NCBI RefSeq assembly: GCF_042648965.1 | Contig: NZ_JBHRYJ010000002.1 | Location: forward strand, 310,001-374,000 | Direction of reading: 5' to 3' | Origin: Ferrovibrio xuzhouensis | Lineage (GTDB): Bacteria > Pseudomonadota > Alphaproteobacteria > Ferrovibrionales > Ferrovibrionaceae | Length of the DNA: 64,000 bases | Shown here: positions 44,187 to 51,869 of the stretch, one piece after another | Layout of the letters: every line of letters begins with the position of its first letter | Position numbering within the stretch: the first letter of the stretch is position 1 | Notes under the pieces: model-generated | Seen by the model: only the letters and a program-made list of their open reading frames with translations | Databases searched by the model: none | What the model was told of the DNA's origin: nothing | Translations under genes and position numbers: made by a program

Positions 44187-44716
44187 CTCGTCCCCCGCAG
44201 AGTCGTCCCCATCCCCAATCTGTCACGGATCGACCGCACATCCCAAGCACTCCGCGCGACGAGCCGCTCCTCTCCATCCGTCGACCGGCCGATTCAACCT
44301 TCTCCCGAAACTGCCCCTCCGTGCCTGCCCCCACGTCCGGACGCTCGCGTACCCGTCCGCGACCATCTCGTGCCACCCAGCGCCACCCGATTCCATCCCG
44401 TAACCATGACTACCATGGCATTCACCACGGCTAAGCCCATGCGGCATCCTTACAGTCTGTCCAATCTGTAACGATGCCGTCCGGTCCCGAGGGACCAAGC
44501 CATTGATCCGCCATCGGTCGGCCATGGTCCACCGGTCGGGCTGATCGGTACCGGCCCGGGGGGCACGAGCGGGACACGAGCGCTGGCCGCAGGGCCACCC
44601 CGAAAAAGTGCGGCGGCTCGTCTTCTTCCAGGTTGCGCTGTAAGTGCGGGCGGCTTTTCTGGAAATCCGCACCGTCCTTCTGGCAGACTTGCGCCGGCTT
44701 CTGGGAGGGCATCATC
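44187..44716. other. 530-bp stretch without a credible gene
   Basis: GC-rich spacer between divergent cargo genes. Several open frames exist but have the composition of non-coding GC-rich DNA (Arg/Pro/Ser-rich on one strand, many Met/Arg/Gly on the other), lack ribosome-binding sites and show no recognisable domain. I see no RNA gene or strong inverted repeat. Confidence 0.5.
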
Positions 44717-45139
44717 GTGTCGCAGATCATCGTCATCGTCGTCATCATCGTCGCGCCGTTCGTGGCGGCCTGGCTCGGCGCCCTCATGGAGCGGTCCGGT
44801 ATCAGCATCGCCCGGCCTGCATACCTGCTTAGGCTGGTGGTCCTTTGGGTCGTCGTGTACGGCGTCAGCTACTATGGCGGGGCCCACTTGTTCGCCCTCG
44901 GCATGGGCGGTTGGCATCCCGGCACCTTGGCGGCGACGGTCGGCCTAGTCGTCTTCCAGTGCGTCGCCTTCTGGTACACGGGCCTGCTGATGGCCAGGAG
45001 GCTCAACGACATCGGCACTCCCCGGTACCGGTGGCTGGCCGTGCTGACCGGCTTCCCGATCATCGGCCTGCTCGTGGCGCTGGTGCTCGGGTTCCTGCCG
45101 CCGGCTGGTCGAGGAAAGCCACTGGCCGAGGTCGGTTAG
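44717..45139 (+). CDS. DUF805-like small membrane protein
   Basis: A 140-residue membrane protein with four predicted helices. The third loop RRLNDIGTPRYRWLAV is the DUF805 hallmark (arginine pair, L-N/H-D-I-G). The GTG at 44717 has GGGAGG eight bases upstream. DUF805 proteins have no established function, though they occur often in mobile and stress contexts. It is probably transcribed with the two unknown genes downstream. Confidence 0.65.
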   Translation: MSQIIVIVVIIVAPFVAAWLGALMERSGISIARPAYLLRLVVLWVVVYGVSYYGGAHLFALGMGGWHPGTLAATVGLVVFQCVAFWYTGLLMARRLNDIGTPRYRWLAVLTGFPIIGLLVALVLGFLPPAGRGKPLAEVG

Positions 45140-45229
45140 GACGTTCTTGTTCGGGCTGGATGCGGGCGGCTTTCTGGACCTCGTCCCGACCGGCTACACT
45201 CCGCCCCACGAATCGACGGGGGAAGATAC

Positions 45230-45586
45230 ATGGACAGACGAAAGTTCGAGCTAGCCATCGACAGGAAGCTGGAGGCCATCGAGGACGATCAGGTCCAGTT
45301 CGAGTACGACTACATCGCGCTGAGGCTGGCGTACTTCTTCGTGGCCAAGGGGAAGGTCCATGGCAAGAGGGTGGCCCACTACGGCTATCTAGAGGACGAC
45401 TTCGACTCGGAGGTGGTTGAGGAGTGGATCGACGCGGTCCGGGAGCAGTTCTTCCAGCCCGGGCGGCTGAACTTCGTCATCCTGGACAACAAGCAGCCCG
45501 ACTGGCTTCTGGAGGACTGCGAGCAGGTAATCAGCACCCTGGATGGATTTAAGGTTGTCCGTCCGGCTAATCCTACCGGAAGATGA
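45230..45586 (+). CDS. unknown 118-residue acidic protein
   Basis: A soluble acidic protein (DDDFDSEVVEEWIDAV-type stretches) with no recognised domain. GGGGGAAG precedes the ATG by six bases. The last codons overlap the next start as ATGA, so the pair is co-translated. Arg codons are often AGG/AGA here, unlike the CGC-dominated chromosome, a sign of transfer. Confidence 0.6.
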   Translation: MDRRKFELAIDRKLEAIEDDQVQFEYDYIALRLAYFFVAKGKVHGKRVAHYGYLEDDFDSEVVEEWIDAVREQFFQPGRLNFVILDNKQPDWLLEDCEQVISTLDGFKVVRPANPTGR

Positions 45587-46164
45587 TCGTGGACTGGGGC
45601 GGCTTCGGTCAATTCATTGCATCCGCGCTCGGTGGCGCCACCATCCTCGGCGCATCCAAGTTCTGGTACGATTACAGGAGGGAGCAGACTCTCAGATCAG
45701 AGAGGCAGAGGTTCCTTGCCGTCCAGATCGTGTATCAGCTTGAAGACTACGCCATGGTCTGCGTGGATGCCCTCACCACCCACGACCTGTGGGAGGGTTC
45801 AGGTGGAAATGCAGGTAGCATGATATCTGGCGTCCCCGACCTTCCGGACCGCCCTCCATCCGATCACTACTCGCTGTTGGACCTCCAGCTGGTCGAGCGT
45901 CTCTACACCCTACCCCAGCAGGTGAGGGCGGCCAAAGGGTACGTGTCGTTCGACTATGAAGTGAACGCAGACCCTGAACCGGATGGCGAGGTCGCCGAGG
46001 ACAAGACCTACCTCATGGCCGATCTAGCGGCGAAGTTGGCCAGGGATTTTCGCCTGAGGTATGGCATGACCAAGCAGAGGCTTGGATTCGGAAGCTGGGA
46101 CGTGATGGCCTACATCGCCAAGGGTGCCCGGCACGCCGAGGACAAGCGGAGCTCCCGGGAGTAA
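45583..46164 (+). CDS. unknown 193-residue protein with N-terminal membrane anchor
   Basis: The N-terminus (FGQFIASALGGATILGASKF, residues 8-27) is a likely single membrane helix, followed by a basic linker and a soluble helical region. No family is recognised. It overlaps the upstream unknown gene by 4 bp; the two-gene block recalls anchor-plus-soluble modules in defence islands, but that is inference. Confidence 0.6.
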   Translation: MIVDWGGFGQFIASALGGATILGASKFWYDYRREQTLRSERQRFLAVQIVYQLEDYAMVCVDALTTHDLWEGSGGNAGSMISGVPDLPDRPPSDHYSLLDLQLVERLYTLPQQVRAAKGYVSFDYEVNADPEPDGEVAEDKTYLMADLAAKLARDFRLRYGMTKQRLGFGSWDVMAYIAKGARHAEDKRSSRE

Positions 46165-46265
46165 ATACCCCAGCCCCAGCGGCCACCCATAGTGCCGCAT
46201 GGGACGACTCATAGAGTGGTTGCGTTGGCCTGGATGTGAGGGTCAGTGTCCGGCTCTTCATCGTC

Positions 46266-46778
46266 TCAGAGCCCATGCTGGTCAAGGAACGCCGGCCACC
46301 AGTTCACCGTTCGCCTTAGCACTTCGACGAGGCCGATGCTGCCCAGACCTGATGGATCGGGTGCCTCCACCAGCAGCCAATCGGGCTCCTTTCCTATGAC
46401 ACCGAGCGGTGCGATGCCGACGGGATGGGCCATTCCTGGATCATAGAAGATTCCCTTGATCAGCTCGACCGAGTGGTACCCATCATCCCTTGTAAGGAAG
46501 TGCTTCGTCCCATTCGCAAGGCTATTGAGTACATCCAGTTCCGGACACTGCCGTTTGATGTATGTCAGGAACCGCTCCTTCGGCCGGCTTCCCTTGCAGC
46601 CGTCGGTGAGTGGTGACCAGTACGCGGGCCGATCACGCCAGACCCAGTCGGATAGGTGCCAGCAGGCGATGACCGCGTTGAGGCCAAGCCGCGCATCGTC
46701 AGTCTTCGACATGTAGTCGGTGAAGTTCGGCAGCACGAACTGCTCATAGAACTTCCTCGGCGTCTCCAGGAAGGCCAT
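46266..46778 (-). CDS. unknown 170-residue protein, partner of the GIY-YIG gene
   Basis: The segment LGLNAVIACWHLSDWVW and the later NSLANGTKHFL suggest an all-helical HEPN-like or related fold, without a clear R-x4-6-H RNase motif. The ATG at 46778 has GAGGA about ten bases upstream; a GTG at 46793 is an alternative. It starts 19 bp after the GIY-YIG gene and is probably co-transcribed with it. Function unknown. Confidence 0.55.
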   Translation of the reverse strand: MAFLETPRKFYEQFVLPNFTDYMSKTDDARLGLNAVIACWHLSDWVWRDRPAYWSPLTDGCKGSRPKERFLTYIKRQCPELDVLNSLANGTKHFLTRDDGYHSVELIKGIFYDPGMAHPVGIAPLGVIGKEPDWLLVEAPDPSGLGSIGLVEVLRRTVNWWPAFLDQHGL

Positions 46779-46797
46779 GGATATAGTCCTCACCGAC

Positions 46798-47454
46798 TCA
46801 CTGAGCCCTGCTTCCCTTCACGTTCCAGTCAGGTTGGATCATCTCTATCAGAGCGGACTCTAGCCCTGGCGACAGGTCCACCGGAAGCCCGCTCCATTCT
46901 GTCTTACCGGGTGTGGCGAACATCATCGAGACCCTGCGATCTGATAGCAGCGCATCCCGGATCAGGTCCTTGACCCTCTGGCTGGTCTTCTGCTTCTGGT
47001 GTCCCACCCAGTAATCGACCATTCGGCGCCACAGATTAACGCTGACACCGACGTAGACCACGAAGCCATCCAGGACGATGGCGTACACGCCCATCTCCTT
47101 GGATGCCTTGGTCGAGATCGAGATGCTGTCCCCGTCGATCTGCCAGTCTCCGCCGTAGTGGAAGCCGGCTTCTGAGAGCCTCTTAGCCGGAAACGGCCTA
47201 ACGCGCCTGTGCTTTGCCTTTACCGTCAGCTCAAGCGGCTCCGTCTCCAGATCGACCTTGCGTGTCGGCTTGCGGGTAGGGTCGAGGCCCGTCGTGATCC
47301 CCGCGTCAATCAGTACCTTCCTTACGTGCTGGTACCTCTTGTCGACGATCTTCGCAATCTCGGTCCGGGTATAGCCGTGTCTTGCAAGTCGTCTGATCTT
47401 TTCCGAGGGACCGTGTGCCCCCGCGATGATCTCTTTTGGTGGTAGCCTGGCCAT
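46798..47454 (-). CDS. HTH plus GIY-YIG nuclease-like protein
   Basis: A 218-residue protein. Residues about 20-50 (RRLARHGYTRTEIAKIVDKR) form a resolvase-like helix-turn-helix. The C-terminal half is a GIY-YIG domain: VYAIVLDGFVVYVGVSVNLWRRM gives the two aromatic strands and the catalytic Arg, and GLESALIEMIQPDWNVKG supplies the Glu and the terminal Asn. Such proteins act as homing, repair or restriction nucleases. It is the last gene before the right end. AAGGGA precedes the ATG at 47454. Confidence 0.75.
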   Translation of the reverse strand: MARLPPKEIIAGAHGPSEKIRRLARHGYTRTEIAKIVDKRYQHVRKVLIDAGITTGLDPTRKPTRKVDLETEPLELTVKAKHRRVRPFPAKRLSEAGFHYGGDWQIDGDSISISTKASKEMGVYAIVLDGFVVYVGVSVNLWRRMVDYWVGHQKQKTSQRVKDLIRDALLSDRRVSMMFATPGKTEWSGLPVDLSPGLESALIEMIQPDWNVKGSRAQ

Positions 47455-47727
47455 CCCCCGTCCCTTCATTTTTTTTGTATGGGGATCATCTCCGACATCA
47501 CCACGCCGGTAAATAACTCATCAACTGAGGTTCGACCGGATGATCCTAAGCATGCCCACGTCTGTCGTAGAGGTGGCGACAGCGGAGGTTCCGGCGGCGA
47601 TGCCGGTGCGATCGGACAGGCCCAGTTTGAGTCTCACCCAGAGCCATATATCTCTGAGCCGAAACCTTTCTGGTGATTGGGAAAACCTAGGTATTCGACG
47701 GTGGTAAGGGGGCGGCTGAAGCTTCTG
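47455..47727. other. 273-bp non-coding stretch inside the right end
   Basis: Between the last cargo gene and the right-end TnsB sites. It begins with a run of T residues (plus strand, 47470-47478) upstream of the minus-strand GIY-YIG gene. No gene or RNA is seen. Confidence 0.45.
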
Positions 47728-47856
47728 GAATATTTTGCCAACAGGTCTGAGTTATCCGAAGGATGTTGCCAAAATCTCTGGTAATTTATTGCCATCGACT
47801 CGGATTCGAATCGTCTGAATCGGGCCTAAAATTGCCGATTACTCTGGTTTCCGACA
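47728..47856 (-). repeat. right end of the Tn7-like element: TnsB-type sites and terminal inverted repeat
   Basis: Inverted copies of the left-end site: GAATATTTTGCCAACAG (47728), TAATTTATTGCCATCGA (47782) and CCTAAAATTGCCGATTAC (47825), with a weaker one at 47764. The terminal repeat 47829-47856 ends CCGACA, mirroring TGTCGG on the left. The wider, uneven spacing than at the left end is typical of the asymmetric ends of Tn7-like elements. Confidence 0.85.
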
Positions 47857-47861
47857 AGATA
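47857..47861. repeat. 5-bp target-site duplication, right copy (AGATA)
   Basis: Exact repeat of 33895-33899, immediately outside the right terminus. Confidence 0.92.
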
Positions 47862-47987
47862 CCCGGTCTTTTGAGAATTTCTCAGCTCTTTTGAGAAATC
47901 GGACCAACTTCCCTGAGAATCGGTGAGTCTTGCTGCCGCGCTTCGCGCTAGGGCCCGCGGGATAGCGTGGTAAAATCCATCCGGATT

Positions 47988-48034
47988 GCCGGCAGAAATT
48001 TTGGCTGCCGGCGAGCGATCCGAAAGGGTCCAAT
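47988..48034 (+). promoter_or_regulatory. relic tniQ leader with the same two hairpins
   Basis: Hairpin A is a perfect 8-bp stem here: GCCGGCAG (47988-47995) with CTGCCGGC (48005-48012). Hairpin B pairs GATCC (48017-48021) with GGGTC (48026-48030) around GAAA. Compared with 34036-34081 the changes keep pairing: A-A becomes C-G, G-U becomes A-U, and U-A becomes U-G. Confidence 0.5.
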
Positions 48035-48136
48035 ATGTATTTGCCGCGGACATGGTCCGTCGACATCCCGCTCCTGACCGATGAGAGTTTTTCATCCTGG
48101 TTATTGAACGGCAATAGGCGCATGAAGGACAAATGA
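48035..48136 (+). pseudogene. tniQ remnant of the older element (first 33 codons)
   Basis: Reads MYLPRTWSVDIPLLTDESFS and SSW, matching the first 22 residues of the intact tniQ with a few changes, then runs into unrelated sequence and stops at TGA 48134-48136. It marks the internal breakpoint of the deletion that removed the older element. Confidence 0.85.
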
Positions 48137-48192
48137 GCCCTGCCGGTCGCGCTTGAGACGGCGGTCTGTTCTTTCTGCACCCGATGGGCCTT

Positions 48193-48903
48193 CTAGAAAT
48201 TATAGCGCAGGGCGAAGATCAGCTCGGCGCCACGGACATTCTTCGTGCTCAGATCGGGCGCGCCGCCGGTGATCCCCCAGTCGGCCTTGCCGAGATCGAC
48301 GTACCGCAGCTCGATGTCGTTGACGACATGGTTGCCGAGATAGAAGGAGGCGCCGGTGCCGATGCTCCAGGCCGGCGCATAGCTGGTCTTGTCGATATGC
48401 TGCACCACGCCGCTGCCGGTGGTGGTCAGGTCGCCCTTCACGGCATTGCGCGACAGGCCGATACCCCCGGAAATGAAGGGCGACCAGACCTCCGGGTTGC
48501 CGGACCGGAAATACCAGTAGCCCTTCAGCATCAGCGAGACATTCTGCACCGTGCTCGACAGCGCGTAATTGGTGCCGCTGCCCGTCAGCAGCGGCGCACC
48601 ATCGAAGGTGACTTCCGTGCGGTTCATCAGTTCAAGCTCCGTGCGCAGCGGCAGGCCCTCGTGCAGCCAGGTATAGCCGCCGGCCATGCCGAAGGCGCCG
48701 ATCATGTTGCGGCCATTGTCGTCGACCAGCCCGGCGCCGGTACTGCTCTTCACGGTGCCGGTCTCGACCAGGCTGGGGCCGCCCTTGCCGGCGAAGTAGA
48801 AGCCCGAGGGTTGCTGCGCATCGCCGGCCATCGCCGGCGCGGCGGCGGAGATGGCAAGGGTCGACAGCAGGAACGCGGTTGCGGTTTTAGGAAAGTGCGG
48901 CAT
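48193..48903 (-). CDS. outer-membrane beta-barrel protein (OmpW/Omp25-like)
   Basis: A 236-residue protein with a signal peptide (cleavage after AMA near residue 26), then alternating amphipathic strands (GFYFAGKGG, WSPFISGGIGLS, NDIELRYVDLG) and a C-terminal aromatic residue in FALRYNF, the usual barrel-assembly signal. The FYFAGKGG start and glycine-rich strand ends are typical of small 8-stranded porin-like proteins of alphaproteobacteria. It lies just beyond the relic transposon. Confidence 0.82.
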   Translation of the reverse strand: MPHFPKTATAFLLSTLAISAAAPAMAGDAQQPSGFYFAGKGGPSLVETGTVKSSTGAGLVDDNGRNMIGAFGMAGGYTWLHEGLPLRTELELMNRTEVTFDGAPLLTGSGTNYALSSTVQNVSLMLKGYWYFRSGNPEVWSPFISGGIGLSRNAVKGDLTTTGSGVVQHIDKTSYAPAWSIGTGASFYLGNHVVNDIELRYVDLGKADWGITGGAPDLSTKNVRGAELIFALRYNF

Positions 48904-48930
48904 GGTTCGATCCTGACGATGCGCGTGTAG

Positions 48931-49710
48931 TCAGCGGGCAGCGAAACGGCGGTATTTCCCGATCAGCGCCCGGTCGACCAGCTGCGGCAGTAAACGCTGC
49001 ATCAGCACGAACAGGCGTTCGGCACCACGGGCATAGATGCGGTCGCGGTCCTGTGCGACGGCGGCAACGATCTGGGCGGCGATCGTTTCCGGCATGTCCA
49101 TGGCCATGTCGAAGGGCTGCATCAGATCGGCAAAGCCATCGGCGGCGGCCGTTCGCGTGGCGCGCGGCGCGGCATAGGTAACGCCGATACCGACGGCGGC
49201 CAGTTCGCGTCGCAGCGCATCCGACAGGCCACGGAGGGCAAACTTGCTGGCGCAGTAGCCGGCGAACAGCGGGTGGCCGATATCACCGAACACCGAACCG
49301 ATATTGACGATGCGCGCCTGCGACGACAGTTGCAGCAGCGGCAGCAGTTGTCGGGTCAGCGCCATCGGCGCGATCACGTTGGTGGCGAACAGGCGGCTCA
49401 TGTCGGCATCCGTCAGATCGGCAAACCGGCCGCTGATGACCACACCGGCATTGTTGACCAGCAGGTCGAGGCCGCCCGGTGTGGTGCAGGCCTGAAACAA
49501 TGCATCGCGGCCAGCGGCGGTGGTGATGTCCGCGGCAACGATGACGGCATTGGCCGGGATCGGCAGCAGGGCCTGAGTGGCCGCCAGTGCGGCTTCCCGC
49601 CGGCCATTCAGCACGAGCCGGGCGCCGCGGGCGGCAAGGGCGATGGCCAGGGCACGGCCGATGCCGCTGCCCGCGCCGGTGACGAGGACGCGGGCGCCGT
49701 CAAGCCGCAT
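48931..49710 (-). CDS. short-chain dehydrogenase/reductase, last gene of the thermostable-hemolysin operon
   Basis: A 259-residue classical SDR. It has the cofactor motif GAGSGIGRALA (near residues 12-22), the NNAGV motif, catalytic Ser in NIGSVFGDIG, and Tyr-x-x-x-Lys in YCASKFALRG. The ATG at 49710 overlaps the upstream gene by 11 bp. It should reduce a ketone or oxidise an alcohol in the product of the operon. A long in-frame extension upstream belongs to the neighbouring gene's shadow and was rejected. Confidence 0.9.
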   Translation of the reverse strand: MRLDGARVLVTGAGSGIGRALAIALAARGARLVLNGRREAALAATQALLPIPANAVIVAADITTAAGRDALFQACTTPGGLDLLVNNAGVVISGRFADLTDADMSRLFATNVIAPMALTRQLLPLLQLSSQARIVNIGSVFGDIGHPLFAGYCASKFALRGLSDALRRELAAVGIGVTYAAPRATRTAAADGFADLMQPFDMAMDMPETIAAQIVAAVAQDRDRIYARGAERLFVLMQRLLPQLVDRALIGKYRRFAAR

Positions 49711-50389
49711 GGGAAACCCCGGCGAAACCGGCATCGATGCCACGGAAGATATCGCCATACAGGCGATAGACGATGCAGGCGGTGTCGATGATCGCCTGTT
49801 CGGCGGCCGCATCACCCAGACCGTCGACCAGGTCACGGAAAAATCCGACATGCTCCTGGTCAAGGCTGCCATGCGAGCTGAGATAGCTGAAACCGCGACC
49901 GCTGCCTTGCCTGTCAGCAGGCACCAGCGCCGCCTGCAGGCTTGCGGTGGCGGCGGTCGCCATTGCCGCCGACATACCCTCCAGAACATGGACCATGCCG
50001 AGCATGGCATAGGGGCTGACGTGCTCGATGGCGTAATAGACATAGGCGACCAGCAGGCGGCAGGGCAGTTCGGGCTGGCTGTTGCGGACCGCGTCGGCAT
50101 CGCCGCCAAGTGCATCGATGTCGTCGAGAATCCATTCCTCGTGGCCGCGCTCTTCGCCGATATATTCCAGCAGCGCGGTGATGTAGCGCGCATCGGCATC
50201 GGTGCAGCGCGCAGCGGCGCTGGCCAGCAGGCGGCAGGTATGGCGGACATGGTGGTAGGCCTGGCCGAGGAAGGCGAGATACATCTCTATCGGCACGCCA
50301 TGGCGCAGGGCACGCTGTATCACCGGAATGGCGATGAAGGCCTCGCGTTCCGTGCGGGTCTCGCCGATCAGGCGTTCAAAGAAAGACAT
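49700..50389 (-). CDS. haem-oxygenase-fold iron-containing redox enzyme (TenA/HDO-like)
   Basis: A 229-residue all-helical protein. Metal-ligand-like residues are present: the EERGHEEW segment near residue 80, a Glu in HVLEGMSAAMA, and a His-x3-Asp-x2-His cluster in SSHGSLDQEHVGFF, the pattern of haem-oxygenase-like diiron oxidases such as CADD. Such enzymes do oxygen-dependent C-C or C-N chemistry on small molecules. It overlaps the AMP-ligase gene by 14 bp and the SDR by 11 bp. Confidence 0.78.
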   Translation of the reverse strand: MSFFERLIGETRTEREAFIAIPVIQRALRHGVPIEMYLAFLGQAYHHVRHTCRLLASAAARCTDADARYITALLEYIGEERGHEEWILDDIDALGGDADAVRNSQPELPCRLLVAYVYYAIEHVSPYAMLGMVHVLEGMSAAMATAATASLQAALVPADRQGSGRGFSYLSSHGSLDQEHVGFFRDLVDGLGDAAAEQAIIDTACIVYRLYGDIFRGIDAGFAGVSHAA

Positions 50390-51869
50390 GCTGTTGCTCC
50401 GTTTCGGGGGTGAGGCTGGCGAAGATGTCGGCATACCGGGTGACGATGTCGCGGCGGCGCGGCCGGCCGTTGCCGGTCAGCAGGCCGGCCGCGGCCAGAC
50501 TGTCGGGCGGCAGCACCATCAGATGACGTGGCCGCGCATAGGCCGGCGCCGCGGCGACCAGCCCGTCGATCAGGGCATGGCGCTTCGCAGCGTCGGCGCG
50601 GTCAAACCAGACGGCACCGAAAGCCGAAGCTTCGATGATGGCGCCGAGCTGGCCGTCGGCGGCGGGCAGCACCACGCAGCGGCCGATGCGCGGGTCGGCC
50701 TGCAGCATGGTCTCGATCCATTCCGGTGCGATGTTGCGGCCGTTCGCGGCGACGATCAGGTTGTCGCGGCGACCCAACACATGCAGGAAGCCGTCCTCGT
50801 CGAGGCGGCCGAGATCGCCGGTATGCCACAGGCCGGCCGGATCGGTGGCCACACCGTTGTGATAGCCAAGGCAGACCGAAGGGCTGCGCACGATGATCTC
50901 GCCATCGGCCGCAATGCTGATCTCGCTGCCGGGCAGCGGCCGGCCGACGCTGCCGGCACGGCGCCAGCCCGGCCGGTTGACGGCAACCACCGAGCCGCAT
51001 TCGGTCAGGCCATAGCCCTCATGCACCGGGATGCCGAGCGACCAGGCCTGCTCGGCCAGCGGCGGCGGCACGGCTGCGCCACCCACGGCGACGAAGCGCA
51101 GGCTGTCTGGAATGCTGACGCGACCGACCTGTGCTGCCATGACGAGGCCCTGCAGCAGCTGCGGCACCAGCACCGTGGTGGTGGGGCGGAAGCGGTCCAG
51201 TACCTCGCCGAGCTGCACGGGGATATCGGCGCCGCTGGCCGCGGCGACATTGGCGGCGATATGGCAGCGCCCGCCGGCCAGAAGCGGCAGGTAGATGCCG
51301 CAGATCGCTTCGAGCAGCAGGGCATAGGGCAGGACCGAGAGATGGCGGTCGTCCGCCAGTGCACTGGCGGCATGCAGCAGGGCCGTACAGGTATGTATGA
51401 TCTGCGCGGCACCGAGTCGTGCGCCTTTCGGCCGACCGGTCGAGCCCGAGGTATAGACGATGCGTTCCCCGGCCATCGTTGCGGCTTGCCACGGCCGTTC
51501 CGTGTGTGGCGGTGCGATGACGCGGGCACCGAGCCGCGCGGCGCGCGACGCCTGCCGGGCGTCGGCAATCACCGTGGCGATGCCGGCATCGGCAAGGATA
51601 TGCGCGAGCTGCGCGTCCGAGAAGAAATGCGGCAGCGGCACGATGGTGGTGCCGTAAAGCCAGCCGGCGAGGTCGCAGACCAGCCAGTCGATGCTGCTCT
51701 CGCCCAGCAGGCCGACCGGCCCGGTGGCGGGCGAGATTTCGGCAGCGGCGCCGGCGACGCGACGGGCCAGCTGGGCGAAGGTGATGTCGCCGGTGGTGTC
51801 GGAAAAGGCCAGGGCTTCGCCCTGTACCGCCGACCAGCGGCCGAGTGCCGCGAGTATGTCGAACGTCAT
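50376..51869 (-). CDS. AMP-forming acyl-CoA/acyl-acid ligase
   Basis: A 497-residue ANL-family ligase. It has the P-loop VYTSGSTGRPKGA (near residue 145), the GYGLTECGSV motif and the hinge-containing HTGDLGRLDEDGFLHV. It adenylates a carboxylic acid and passes it to CoA or another acceptor. The start at 51869 overlaps the thermostable-hemolysin gene as ATGA. In this operon it should activate the acyl substrate for the neighbouring enzymes. Confidence 0.88.
   Translation of the reverse strand: MTFDILAALGRWSAVQGEALAFSDTTGDITFAQLARRVAGAAAEISPATGPVGLLGESSIDWLVCDLAGWLYGTTIVPLPHFFSDAQLAHILADAGIATVIADARQASRAARLGARVIAPPHTERPWQAATMAGERIVYTSGSTGRPKGARLGAAQIIHTCTALLHAASALADDRHLSVLPYALLLEAICGIYLPLLAGGRCHIAANVAAASGADIPVQLGEVLDRFRPTTTVLVPQLLQGLVMAAQVGRVSIPDSLRFVAVGGAAVPPPLAEQAWSLGIPVHEGYGLTECGSVVAVNRPGWRRAGSVGRPLPGSEISIAADGEIIVRSPSVCLGYHNGVATDPAGLWHTGDLGRLDEDGFLHVLGRRDNLIVAANGRNIAPEWIETMLQADPRIGRCVVLPAADGQLGAIIEASAFGAVWFDRADAAKRHALIDGLVAAAPAYARPRHLMVLPPDSLAAAGLLTGNGRPRRRDIVTRYADIFASLTPETEQQHVFL

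Larger units (their letters stand above)
33900..47856 (+). mobile_element. complete Tn7-like transposon (13,957 bp) with IetAS defence cargo
   Basis: Bounded by imperfect terminal inverted repeats beginning TGTCGG and by the AGATA duplication. The left end holds three, and the right end three or four, copies of a GGCAATTT-type TnsB site, inverted relative to each other. Core genes in order: tniQ, tnsA, tnsB, tnsC, then a DEDDh exonuclease. Cargo: an IetA-like ATPase with an IetS-like subtilisin, a four-TM protein, a DUF805-like protein, an overlapping unknown pair, and a GIY-YIG nuclease with partner. No CRISPR array or Cas gene is visible. TnsA and TnsB together predict cut-and-paste movement. 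Base and codon use differ between core, IetAS and the final block, so the cargo is mosaic. Confidence 0.93.
47857..48102 (+). mobile_element. relic left end of an older, related Tn7-like element
   Basis: Joined to 33891-33894 (TGTC), this rebuilds a left end that begins TGTCAGATACCC and reaches GAGAATTTCTC and GAGAATCGGTGAGT repeats, then the conserved promoter block and a tniQ start. It is collinear with 33900-34148 but diverged. Similarity stops at about 48102, inside tniQ. No matching right end is found before the chromosomal genes, so the rest was deleted. Confidence 0.85.

Noticed and set aside
44223..44672. 149-codon minus-strand frame in the cargo spacer
   Set aside because: Composition is that of random GC-rich DNA, no Shine-Dalgarno, no recognisable domain.
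33859..48192. CRISPR-associated transposon
   Set aside because: No repeat-spacer array and no Cas-like protein were found inside either element. The TniQ is adjacent to a tRNA attachment gene, which fits protein-guided targeting.
48184..48930. 248-codon plus-strand frame opposite the outer-membrane protein
   Set aside because: The minus-strand frame has a clear signal peptide and barrel strands; the plus-strand frame is its shadow.
49711..50250. Extension of the SDR gene into the iron-enzyme gene
   Set aside because: It is an out-of-frame shadow of the haem-oxygenase-fold gene; the SDR Rossmann start is at 49710.
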